A stretch of 18,856 nucleotides of DNA from Echinostoma caproni (Eukaryota > Platyhelminthes > Trematoda > Plagiorchiida > Echinostomatidae), in assembly GCA_900618425.1 (NCBI GenBank), contig UZAN01045391.1, positions 5,110 to 23,965 of the forward strand, read 5' to 3'. A program made the translations under genes and the position numbers. The number at the start of each line of letters is the position of its first letter. Position 1 is the first letter of the stretch. The notes beneath the pieces were generated by a model that worked only from the letters and a program-made list of their open reading frames with translations, made no database searches and was not told the origin of the DNA. Of this stretch, positions 9,304 through 18,605 are shown piece after piece.

Positions 9304-10212
9304 TCAATCAATTTAGACAGGGAATGTTTGGATTAGCCCATCAAAGATCAACAGTGCCTGATGCCTGTGAAAAATAAACCAAATGGGTTACTCCAAACAT
9401 TCTCCGACGAAGCCCACAGATGGTATGTCACCAATGATATGGAATTCAACGTTACCAAATGTAAAGTCTTATCACTACGTCACAATGGTCATTGTTCCTA
9501 CACTCTCGGACGCAAAACTCTGCCTCATGCTCCATCCGAGAAGGGAGTAGTTATTCGTGCATACTTGAGTTGCTCCACAAGCTGTTCCACGGCATCGTCC
9601 ATGGCGGTAAAACAAGTTGGACTGCTCAAACGTGTTTTTGGATCGTTTGAGACGGCTTGGATTTCACGTCTGTTAGCCACATATATCCGTCTATTCACCG
9701 AGTACACAGGTAAGGCCTGGAACCCATGGCTGCAGTGGGATAGGAAGGCACTTGAACATCCACCGAGAATGGTTACCAAGATAGTCAAAGGTATACATTC
9801 CAAGACCTATGGCAAAAGATTACAGCTCTTGGGGCTATACTCGTCTCAATATCGTCAGATCAGAGGCGATATGATCTTATTGTATTGGATTTTCCAACAT
9901 CCCAACCATCCACGTAGATCTCTTTTGGTTCTATCATCCAATGCTCATCTCAGAGGGCATCCACTGAAGTTGGCACTCCAAAAGAGCCGTCTCGACTGCA
10001 GACGCCATTCATTTTCAGTCAGAGTGTGCAGCAAATGGAACTCTCTAGCACCTCACGTGGTCTGTGCTCCAACATTAAGATCTTTCAAGCGTCAGCTTGA
10101 TGATGCTCTGGCAAACATTGTTTCAACACCCAACTACATAACATATTCTCCTGTGCTCGTCAAAAACATTACACTACCATTTTACTTTCATGGAATAACT
10201 GTGATCTTGTGA
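9304..10212 (+). pseudogene. CR1/jockey-like LINE, C-terminal RT fragment (5' truncated)
   Basis: C-terminal part of a non-LTR retrotransposon reverse transcriptase. From 9337 to the TGA at 10210 the frame is open for 291 codons. Recognised blocks in order are IKDQQCL, NDMEFNVTKCKVLSLRHN, the degraded late RT loop near SEKGVVIRA, VGLLKRVFGSFE, RLLATYIRLFTEY, KAWNPWLQWDRKALEH, KTYGKRLQLLGLYSSQYR, RGDMILLYWIF, then SRLDCRRHSFSVRV and KWNSLAPHVVCAPTLRSFKR, the classic LINE tail. A TAG at 9334 precedes it, and the catalytic YADD box is at best the eroded NLDR near 9310-9321. Endonuclease and most of RT are lost, as expected from incomplete reverse transcription. No later frameshift makes this the best preserved coding relic in the window. 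It is not a host gene. Confidence 0.88.
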
Positions 10213-10320
10213 ATCGTGTTCCCAACCAAAGTGTAAACACCCTATGGGATTTGATAAGCGAATTCTTTTTAAGTTTTTTCCCATAATAAAAAATTGAATT
10301 TGTCTAAATTGTTGAATAAA
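10213..10320 (+). terminator. LINE 3' untranslated tail with two AATAAA signals
   Basis: The stretch after the LINE stop codon is AT-rich and contains AATAAA at 10285-10290 and 10315-10320. It probably represents the element's 3' UTR and tail. I see no clear target-site duplication. Confidence 0.5.
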
Positions 10321-11468
10321 TTTTCTTGCCTGACTGTTTATTTTGCTACATCAATGTCATCTCTTGAAAGAATTCGTATCTACCAGATAATCAAATTGAT
10401 ACAATTGGCTTTATAGACACCCATAATTGGTTCCTCAATTGAGAGATCTGTGCGTTTTGCACAAAAATATGCTTGTCCAGTTCTTGAAGAATCGGTTTCA
10501 GATGTAGTGGTAGCAGAGCCTGCCAAGAAATTACCACAGGGGAAGATATGACCAAGTTGTCATCTACCTGTTCAACCGCCAATGTGTTTTATGGACCACG
10601 GCCAGGGTGATTGACTGATAACCGTAGACTTTGGCCAAAACATATGGAAACTATGATTTGTTGACTGCAACCACCACGAATAATGTTATATGCAATCGAA
10701 TTTCTTCTTTGCCGCAGTTAGATAGACTGCTCTTCATGCAATGTACAATGAAAGCCTTTGAGATTGGAAACTAGCAGTTATGGAATTGGAGGGAAACGCC
10801 GTGAAAATTACGAACACTTAAGTTAGAGAACAGAGCAGCCTGGTAAGTCCCATGATGCATTCATTCTATCCCCGAAACTCACTGCCTCATTCCTACACTT
10901 TATTTACTCTCCTGGAAAGCAGCTCTTGAAGAGAAAAGATGACCGGTAGTTTTGGGAACCCTGAGGTAGTAACGTAACTTTCAAAAATTTTCTTCGCACC
11001 CTCCGTCCAGGAAGTTGACCACTTAAAGGATGCACAACTATCAGCTAGTCGGAAAAGTGTGTTTGGCTAGGATGTTGGTGAACGGATGAAAAGTCACATT
11101 CTCCTGTTTGAGCGCCAGCATACTCCTATGAGAGATGATCGATGATACTGTGTCTTCCGACAAAACGAGATTAACTGTATGAACTGGTGCCAATATCGGT
11201 TGGAAAACAGTGATTCCCATTAAGATGACAAACCAGTGCAAATGGACTTTATTCAGTCGTGATGGTTGTGTGGTGATGGTGCAACGTGTATGCACACACC
11301 ACGGTACAGCTTCCAGGTAACCAATCGGGAAACGAATTTACCCACCAATCCTGTGATCTCAAGTGAAAATAACCAGATTGACTGAATGCAAGAAAGCAAC
11401 CGAATGAACCATATCGTTGTCGATTGGATACTGAAGAATCAACCAATGATTTTTTGATGCTTGTGATA
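10321..11468. other. No recognisable gene
   Basis: Short frames on the minus strand (10391-10582, 11041-11295, 11249-11527) carry no motif I recognise. The sequence shows no clear repeat structure. Confidence 0.5.
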
Positions 11469-11492
11469 TTTATTATTATTATTATTATTATT
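11469..11492. repeat. ATT trinucleotide microsatellite, about eight units
   Basis: A nearly perfect ATT/TTA run that reads as an Ile or Asn string in overlapping frames of both strands. Those frames are low-complexity artefacts. Confidence 0.95.
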
Positions 11493-12729
11493 TGCATGAT
11501 TTTACTAATAGAGTTAACTGCATCCAAAGCTCATCTTGTTTCTCTCTATTTTCGGTCTGAATCCGAGTTCGCGCTATCCGATTCCTATTCCGAATACTAC
11601 AGGTTATCCAGGTGGAAACAAACTTTTTTCAATTCCGAGATCCGAATCAATCACGAGTTCAGGTTTGGTCTCTTGCGTCCAAGATGGACTTGCTCATTCA
11701 GTGTGTGCATTTTTGTGTAAAGGAGCTGAGTAGTTTCCGAATATGCATACCTCTGTTTTACATCTGGAAATTAGAAATACCTGGAAATTGGTTGATGATC
11801 CAACCAACCGAAGATGATTTAAGCTCAAAAAACTACGCGTTCAGGAAAGTTAATCTGAGGATAATATCTGGAACTAATGAAAGGTCATTCGTTCAAACCT
11901 GAGTCCCGAGGAGAAGAGAACTTGAACGGTGATTGATTAATTTCTATATAGCCAATGACATTCTTTACATTTTTTTTAATATCACGGATGACCTTCAGTA
12001 AACTAAACAGGACTTCCTTGGCTTTTTCCTACTCCTCAGCTTCGGGTTATTTCTCTAAAGTATTATAGACTTCATTAGGATGGGAACACCATATGCCGGA
12101 ATCGTCTGTTTTTCGATGCTTCATGAAGCTAAATTTATTCGCTACAGTTTTGAGGTTAGAACTGAATGATGGATCAAGTTATCCGCCAAATCTTGAGAGA
12201 TTACTTATCTCATATGGTTAGAAAAGAGTACCGTCTATCTTAGGAAGTATCCAGTGAAAATCTTGATCTGTTCGATTCTCCGGGCGGTTGATGACTGATC
12301 TTTTTAACGATACAGAACATAATAATGGACTATTCTAAGTTTTATCTTATAGCACTCTATCCGATACTGCATCAAACTAAAATAGAACAAGGTAATATTC
12401 AGTCTATCAGTTTCCTTGTCCATATGGTCATGAGTATGAGCGGAGTAAACCAGACCCGGAAAGAATGAAATTTATTACGGAAATGTCCGTCCCGATTGAC
12501 ACGAAAGTTGTTGTGGCGGTCCTCGTCTGAGAGATGACATTAGCTATGAGGCGACGCTTTACCATATCTGGACAACAAATCGCGGGTCAACGGTGCCGAT
12601 TTATTGAAAGTTGTGCGATTCAAACAAAAGCTGTGTGATGCCAAGAATAGAAGAAGGCTATTGGCGAAGAAATGGTTAACCAATAACGTTTTCTGTCCAT
12701 GTTTAATTCCATTACCTTCTTAATATACC
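11493..12729. other. No recognisable gene; cluster of overlapping frames at its start
   Basis: Three mutually overlapping plus-strand frames (11424-11720, 11536-11733, 11612-11902) are open together, which happens in repeats with few T-A-rich stops and is not evidence of a gene. The words around 11560-11660 look like interspersed repeat sequence, but I cannot name it. The remainder to 12729 is AT-rich and featureless. Confidence 0.5.
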
Positions 12730-12789
12730 AACCGCTACTTATGTGGTCTTTACCCTGCGTCTCGATGACGGGAGATTCGAGCCTGCGAT
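12730..12789. repeat. Dispersed repeat fragment shared with 4143-4200
   Basis: Same orientation and about two thirds identical to the copy at 4143-4200. Read on the minus strand, its right end contains a GGCTCGAATCT string that resembles a Pol III B box, but no matching A box is clear. Confidence 0.45.
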
Positions 12790-13645
12790 TGACTGCCAGA
12801 GTGATTTCATGCTTCATTTGCGACTGTTATTCGTGATTCGTGTCTATCCAAACCACTATAATTAGGTCACAATTGAACAGAATGATCCAATATTCAAACC
12901 GATTCACACCATACCTAAGCGAATAGGTGCGGCTAATTTAACATTTGAAACCAAATGAGAATTGTGGACAGAGGAGGAAGAACAAGAGGCCCTCGATCAT
13001 AACCAGTGGGTGATTGCCAGAGCTTTAGCACGGTCTTACTTCGATCTCAATGTTTACAGTCTTCAACTTGGTTTGAGTGCCACGCCTTTATCAAACAGTC
13101 TTCCGCTGGTATCCTAATGGTCAGACTGGGAAAAACTGGTAAATACTTTTTATGTATTGGATAGGTTCTCTTACCATATGCAATTTTGTAAACTCAATCA
13201 TGCGTGCTTGAATCAAAAACGACTTATTTGATTGTCTATAGCCCCATTCAACGAGCAACAAGGAGACTAATATAGTGGATTACTCCTCTGTAGAGGCATA
13301 GCTACGATTTGCATTGTTCTATGTACTGAGTCATCTGGTCTAACAGATACTGACACGTTGACGCCGCAACTGTTTTTTGGTCGCTGAACCTACAAACAAG
13401 TCCAATGTCTCAAATTTTGGAATTCACAAGGACGGTTCTTGGGGGTATTCCACTGTTCTTCCTCTTTTCCAGATTTATCGTCTTTCAGAATTTGAACCCA
13501 CGTAATGGTCCTATCCCGGGAGGTTTACTGTGCTCAACAAGTTTACAATCTGGTACCAAAATTTCCAGTCCGTTTGTTTTCCTGCTTTCGTTGCAGATTC
13601 CTGAATAACGTAATTTTTCGTATTTCCGTTCGTACAGAGAGCTAA
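12790..13645. other. No recognisable gene
   Basis: A 52-codon open frame at 12959-13117 starting ELWTEEEEQE has no known family. The sequence around 13490 on the minus strand contains a B-box-like GGGTTCAAATTC but lacks an A box at the right distance. Nothing here can be assigned. Confidence 0.45.
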
Positions 13646-13669
13646 ACCGATTAACTAATGAATCTGGTT
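13646..13669. repeat. Dispersed repeat fragment shared with 3818-3840
   Basis: Partner of the fragment at 3818; the string CTAATGAA and its flanks are conserved with a few transitions. Confidence 0.4.
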
Positions 13670-13756
13670 TACAACTGTCCAATCTCCTATTTCCCGTAAT
13701 CACCGAACCAAATCCCACGATGCATATCCCAACGATCCCAGTTAGAACAGTAAGTC

Positions 13757-13762
13757 TTTATT
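13757..13762 (-). terminator. Minus-strand AATAAA, possible repeat polyadenylation site
   Basis: AATAAA on the minus strand follows two overlapping minus-strand open frames (13742-13951 and 13840-14166). Together they could be part of an LTR or another transcribed repeat, but no LTR boundary is visible. Confidence 0.2.
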
Positions 13763-15237
13763 GGTAGTGGTAGCAAAACGTGAATTAAAAAAAGAAAAGA
13801 ATAAACGAGCGGGATAATCGGGAGTTGATCTCAGCCTGGTCATTTGTCCGGAATCGGGGTTACGAGGGTGCCGATAAATCGGTTGCCATTCTCTGCTCTC
13901 TGTGACCATGATGACCAGGTGTCCATCGCCCTCGAGAAAATGCCAACACATTCTCGCGGTGGTGACTGATCTAAATCCATTTCAAATGCAAACTGAGAGA
14001 AGTTTTCGGAGAGAGTTAGGCTTCTCCTGACCGATCTATTTCGACAGTGCATTGGAAGATGAATAAAACAGAAACAAAAGTATTTCCCGCGCCATGAATG
14101 CCCTGAATAATCGGGTTTTGAAAAGGTATTTTGAAACGGAACCAAAAACAAGCAGACTAAATACACCGCAAACGGGACAGCAGATTTGGCTTCGCGGACA
14201 TTGAACCTGCAAATGGCTAATTGCTTACATGACCCCGAGCGATTCTTGGATGGTCATGCTGCAAAACCTTCTGTTGAAGAACGGAATGTTTGGAAAACTA
14301 AATTTACCGATTATTTGGACTTATTTTGATTGCATTTACTCCCGCGTTACACATGACCGAAGATAATAAGATCAAATTCCTCCGGCATTATTCTGGTCAA
14401 GAAAGTAGGTGGCTGTTTGACGCAGTTGACCTAAAAGTTAAACCAAGATAACCAAAGAAAAACAATGAGCTAATACCTGGAGGTTTTTCCTATTGTGTTC
14501 GTTTCTCAATGAAAGTTTTCTTCGCTGAAGCAAGCTCTTGGCAAAGACTTGCGCTCGTCCATAACCCGGTTCTTGTACACATCATGCCCTACCACAGGCA
14601 CGCACGCCAAGCGGGCTCAGTCTATTACAGGTTCGATCTATCTCAGTGAATCAGATTTCACTATTGATTTGCCCAGCTTTTTGGTAACGCTTGTGTCAGT
14701 ATTGATCTGCCTCCTCCTTCTTGGACCCTCTGCTTGCTCCCCTATCTACAGACCGGCCCACGTGTATAGGCCTACACTGTAAATAGACGAAATAATTAAT
14801 TCACGGCATACGTATTTATTCGCAAGAAAGGATAATTCATCACTCAGACATGCGTTAACTACAGTGTCGTTGAAACTCTCAAAAAGATACACCATAGAAC
14901 TACACTACATTTTGTGTCGCGAAACTCAAAATAAGCTATTAGCCTATACCATCATTACTCAGAGGTTTAAAAATCAGCTGCCACTTTCAACCGTTTTCGT
15001 GTGTTTGACTGTTCGAATGCTTCTGAGGAACCGGTTAGATCGGCTCCATCAACTGGTAGTTGATTCAGCGGATTCAAGAGTGTCATTTGACCTGATAGGG
15101 AAAATGATGAAGAGAACTCCTCCGTGTTCCAGTTATGGAATTGCTGATCAACACGGAGCATTTAGTAGGAATCGGAAGGTCGCTGAAGGTTATCTCAGTA
15201 TAAAATGCAATATGTTTTGGATAGTTCGAGTGCTAAT
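13763..15237. other. No recognisable gene
   Basis: The minus-strand frames at 13742-14166 overlap in two phases and show no family motif. A plus-strand frame at 14549-14782 encodes one hydrophobic stretch, probably by chance. The frame at 14864-15241 ends just where the LINE homology begins and may include older element sequence, but I cannot see RT motifs in it. Confidence 0.45.
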
Positions 15238-15995
15238 GTAGTCAATTTTGGTATGCATTTTGCACCTTGAAAATGCAAACCTATTGTTACAGGGCTGGGT
15301 CATTTCAGCTCCCAGCCTCACTCGAAATGGGGAAGCAATAGACCAAATAGACGAGTTTTGTTACTTAGGCAGCTGTAGCTCACCCGATGGACGAATCACG
15401 GATGAAGTGCCAACTCGCATACAGAAGGCCCGTGTGACATTTGAAAACTTGAAACATCTGTGGCTTCACCGCGACATTCAGCTGTCTGTGAACGGTCAAG
15501 TGCAAGGTGCAGCAGTTCAACCAGTTCTGCTGTACGGCGCAGAAACTTGGTCATTAGAAAAACAGGATAAACATGGATTGTCGGTGTTTGAACACAACTG
15601 TCTTGCACGACCCTGGTGGAGCAACCAGACGAACGGTGCGTAAGTCAAACGCAGAGTTTCTAGGCCAAAGTAGTCGTCCACTGGAGCAAGGGAGGTTAAC
15701 CTCCATAGATTACGTTGTTTGGAGCATCTGTAACGCATGTCACCAAAAAGGTTGACACGATGCGCGGTGTTTGTGAAGCAAACGATGGGTGGAAAAATGC
15801 CAAGACTAACTAACTAACTAAGACCTGGCGTGAGAGTATGAAACCTTAAACAAGAGACTCGATCATGTAGGCTGCTCTAGGCTACCAGTATGGGGACCTC
15901 GGGATGATCGTAACGGGCAGTCAGAGATATTGTATGATAGGGCTCAGTGTCGCAATCAGTTTATGCATCTTCTCAATTTCTTTGCAACCTTAATC
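15238..15995 (+). pseudogene. Second LINE family, RT C-terminal tail, heavily frameshifted
   Basis: Tail of a non-LTR reverse transcriptase, different from the element at 9.3 kb. It begins with FGMHFAP and a stop, changes frame to LLLQGWVISAPSL, then NGEAIDQIDEFCYLGSCSSP, TRIQKARVTFENLKHLW and PVLLYGAETWSLEKQDKHG (to about 15580). After 15600 the phase changes several times: FLGQSSRPLEQG, VNLHRLRCLEHL, RMSPKRLTRCAVFV, ANDGWKNAKT, TWRESMK and finally RLDHVGCSRLPVWGPRDD up to FMHLLNFFAT near 15990. The YLGS, LLYGAETW and W-LGHV-like blocks are hallmarks of this class; clade is not assigned. At least four frame changes and several stops make it an old relic. The catalytic YxDD region lies upstream and is missing. 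Confidence 0.85.
15805..15820. repeat. ACTA/TAAC microsatellite inside the LINE relic
   Basis: Four tandem ACTA units sit between the KNAKT block and the TWRESMK block of the LINE tail. They look like a local expansion that adds to the frame disruption. Confidence 0.85.
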
Positions 15996-17161
15996 TACTG
16001 GAATTCTCCATGTTCTCTTCAACTCTACTTTCAACCTTCCTGTCTTTCTCCTATTGCCTCATTTAAAATGGGCAGTCAATAGGCAGCAACGAAAACCGGC
16101 GCGGGAAAATGCATGGTAAAACTGAAGCTGAAAATTAAGGTTATCTAAGGTACCCCAACGAATCGGATCGGTAAAATTATGCAAATTATGTTACTTATAT
16201 TTCCAAAAGTAGAGATTTCGGGCCACCACTCTAAAAGAAAGCGGCACTATCCACATTCATAGACCACAATGATGAGACTACATCACATAATCATCTGTTT
16301 GTTATAAAAAATTGAAACTGTGTAAATAATTTACGCAACCAGTTTATTCAGCTGATTACAATTTTTTGACGAGCCTTCTCACAGAGTCTCGTCATGAATT
16401 TTACAGGTTGTTACCACCCTGTAATGAATACTAGAAAATGTTTTTTCAATAATTTATTTCGACAACGAAATGTGCAATGCAATATAAAAATGCCATATAT
16501 GATTCCCGGCTGGACAGTAGCGGTTCAATGGTTTTTTCAGTAAACGGTTTTGATTATTCCATGTAAAAGTTTGCAAAAATCAAATCGCAGCATTGGCAAT
16601 ATCCCGCTTCGGCTTCGAAATGTTGAATTCATATAATCGATTTTTCTCACGTGATATAAATGATACCGTTCGAGTTTGTCATTCTGCCCGTTAGGATAAT
16701 TTTTTTATGCTGGAATGTTTGGAGGTATTTTCAGTGTTCTCAGCGGGTAATTTATTCTGTTCAGTACAGGCAGATTGTCTTTCCATTTGACCTCCTTTTG
16801 TTGAAATTTCAATGATTTAATTGTTAGGGAAACGGTCAAACAAATTTCGCATTCCCATCTGCAGTTGGATAAAACCATTTGTGTTAAAATCGTCTTCATT
16901 GAAATCTTGCGCTCAGAAATGCAAAAAAAACATTAAGTGAAATATTTCGGTTAGTTCGGCGCACTAGACCATGATGGAACAAATCACAACAATTTTCACA
17001 ACAGAACGGACCAACTTACAAAACTATCACCCCCTATACATGATACTATTATATGGAAACATGAAATCACTGAAGACCATCAAGAGCGCATGGTGCCTCT
17101 GGATAATCGAATGGGTTAATCCAAGCTTGATATTCCAAATTCATAGAGCGATTCGCACAAG
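15996..17161. other. LINE 3' flank, then AT-rich sequence without a gene
   Basis: The first hundred or so bases are probably LINE 3' UTR. From about 16140 the sequence is AT-rich, with no motif. Frames at 16705-16899 minus and 16971-17168 plus are short and unsupported. Confidence 0.5.
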
Positions 17162-17317
17162 GCGATAACCGTCGACCGTGTAGCTCAAGGATAAGGGTTT
17201 GAAGTCCCGACCCGAAAGTTCGCGGTTTGAGTCCTGACAGGCAGACAAAAAGTGCGCACTGCTGACGAGTCCCAAAAAGGAAGTTACCGCTGTACAGTGC
17301 GCTTTATCGGTTATCGC
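17162..17317 (+). mobile_element. tRNA-derived SINE-like unit carrying a hammerhead remnant
   Basis: A Pol III-type internal promoter is visible: A box TAGCTCAAGGAT at 17181-17192 and B box GGTTTGAGTCC at 17224-17234, with tRNA-like spacing. The tRNA stems have decayed. Twenty bases after the B box a hammerhead fold starts (17254-17302). This order matches what is known of schistosome Sm-alpha SINE-like elements, in which a tRNA-like promoter is followed by a hammerhead. An exact 10-bp inverted repeat, GCGATAACCG at 17162-17171 and CGGTTATCGC at 17308-17317, encloses the unit; I do not know whether it is a real element border. No target-site duplication or poly(A) tail is clear. Confidence 0.7.
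17254..17302 (+). ncRNA. Eroded type I hammerhead ribozyme
   Basis: Stem I is perfect over 8 bp: GCGCACTG (17254-17261) with CAGTGCGC (17295-17302). The core CTGACGA follows at 17262-17268, and stem II GTCC/GGA has the loop CAAAAA with its closing G-C pair lost. The second core strand reads GTTA (17283-17286) where GAAA is required, so A13 and A14 are both T. Stem III is ACCG/CTGT with one mismatch, U16.1 at 17293 and A at the cleavage position (17294). Loss of both adenines should make it inactive. Stem II CCCAAAAAGG is like the CCCAAATAGG of schistosome hammerheads. Confidence 0.75.
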
Positions 17318-17811
17318 AAACATTTCTATAGCATGAAATCAGTTTGTATTTGAACAGTTAGTGGAATTAGTGTTCGCTACGATTATATTCTTATGAAACA
17401 TTGTACCAATTGATCAAATCATCCGGTTCACTTAAAATGAGGTTATTACTGTTGGTGCCACACTGGTGCAATCTACGCCTACACGCATTACACGGGACTA
17501 TATAGTGAAAAAGATTCTGCCTACTGACTCATCTGCAGTAGTTCAATCAATAGTCAAAATTATTATGTTCCAAAGTCTGAAATACGCATCAAATATCGTG
17601 CACTTCGAAGGCATGCACGAATTGGGTTTCGTCTTGGTGATGAATGTGCACCTTATGTTGCATTCACCTAACGAAAACGTACTATAAACGAAGGACCGTC
17701 TAATAATTGATCAAGTTGCTCCGCGCTCAATATGGTACATGTCAATTTAGATCTAGTCGATACGAACACCTTTATGCACCCAATGAGATGAATTTTCAGC
17801 ACTTTCGAAAG
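17318..17811. other. No clear gene; possible eroded gag C-terminus on the minus strand
   Basis: The right part (about 17690-17811), read on the minus strand past the gag stop, shows SAENSSHWVHKG and MYHIERGA in one phase. These could be zinc-knuckle remnants of the gag relic next door, without their cysteines. That is a weak inference. The rest has a 73-codon plus frame (17466-17687) without motifs. Confidence 0.35.
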
Positions 17812-18336
17812 TTACAGTGGAGAAAAGGCTTTGTTGACACTTTTGAACTGCCGCGTCTGTTGAGTTGCAAGCACTGAACCACGATTGTGACTGAACAATA
17901 CTTTCGGCTCCTCACTTACGGCCGCACGTACATCCTGATATTGCTCACAGACCACCTTTGCGGTTTGAAATGTGCAGGTTCGAATCAATAATAACTGCTG
18001 CTGTAGCTCAGAACAGTTAATTCCAGCAATGAGTTTGTCGCGAAGCTGAATTTGAAGCTGATCTTTGAAATTACAGCGCACAGCCTGATTCCGGAGCTGA
18101 AGAATGAAGTCTCGGACGGACTCATTAGGATCACGAGCAAGGTAATGGAATTTCGCTCGCTGAGCTGCCTCGAAGTTGACCGACTGAAAAAGCTTTAATA
18201 ACAGATCCTTCAGTTCTTCGTACTTCAGTCGTATTGGTGACTCTGGGAATGCCAAATGTTTAATCAGCGAATAAGCTTCCTTTCCAACAGCAGAGAGAAA
18301 ATGTGCCGTCTTCTTCTCGACATCCAGACTCTTCCT
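17812..18336 (-). pseudogene. Ty3/gypsy gag relic of a third lineage
   Basis: Capsid part of an LTR retrotransposon gag. The minus frame runs from just after a TAA at 18339-18337 to TAA at 17814-17812 (174 codons). Seen in order: LDVEKKTAHFLSAVGKEAYS, LIKHLAFPESPIRLKYEELK, then the core AQRAKFHYLARDPNESVRDF, LRNQAVRCNFKDQLQIQLRD, KLIAGINCSELQQQLLL and TFQTAKVVCEQYQDV. This is a textbook metazoan gypsy gag capsid. Upstream of the stop the same phase continues as FQLEKIFVNSPEIFLL (about 18384-18340), so the N-terminus extends further but is broken. The usual zinc knuckle and all of pol are not recognisable. Nucleotides 17901-18151 recur inverted at the window end. Confidence 0.88.
17901..18151 (-). 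repeat. Left arm of a 251-bp perfect inverted repeat
   Basis: Base for base, the reverse complement of this arm equals 18606-18856. Pairing is lost at 18152 against 18605. The arm is entirely gag coding sequence. Confidence 0.95.
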
Positions 18337-18605
18337 TTACAATAAAAAAATTTCTGGGCTGTTTACAAAGATCTTTTCAAGTTGGAAACCGGGTAGAAAA
18401 ACGTACAAGTTTTGTCAAACCAAAATTTGTTCCTCAAGAGATATCAAAACGATTGAAATCGCCAGCCACAGTGCACAGAGACTGGTCTAAACATGTTGCA
18501 ATTTGTGGGAGAGTCAACAGACAAACGAATATCAGAAGCAAGCGCATTGAGAGCAATGTAAATGTTAGCTAGTGTAATATGATTAATTAATATGATTATG
18601 ATATG
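18152..18605. other. 454-bp spacer between the inverted gag arms
   Basis: The left part is the gag N-terminal half on the minus strand. The right part (about 18400-18605) is AT-rich and ends in a TATGATTAATTAATATGATTATG tract-like stretch of short TGATTA words just before the right arm. A plus frame at 18303-18572 is an antisense artefact over gag at its start. Confidence 0.7.

Noticed and set aside
11424..11902. Cluster of overlapping plus frames as a candidate gene
   Set aside because: Three phases are open at once across a microsatellite and repeat-like sequence, which indicates low stop density rather than coding.
12959..13117. Open frame starting ELWTEEEEQE
   Set aside because: Only 52 codons, bounded by stops, with no start codon or family match; chance is sufficient.
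15396..15738. Minus-strand frames over the LINE tail
   Set aside because: They are antisense shadows of clear RT-tail coding sequence on the plus strand.
17175..17240. Functional tRNA gene
   Set aside because: A and B boxes are present but the T stem and acceptor stem do not pair, and the hammerhead context fits a SINE.
18303..18572. Plus-strand open frame of 89 codons
   Set aside because: Its start is antisense to gag and the rest has no motif; no sign of a separate gene.
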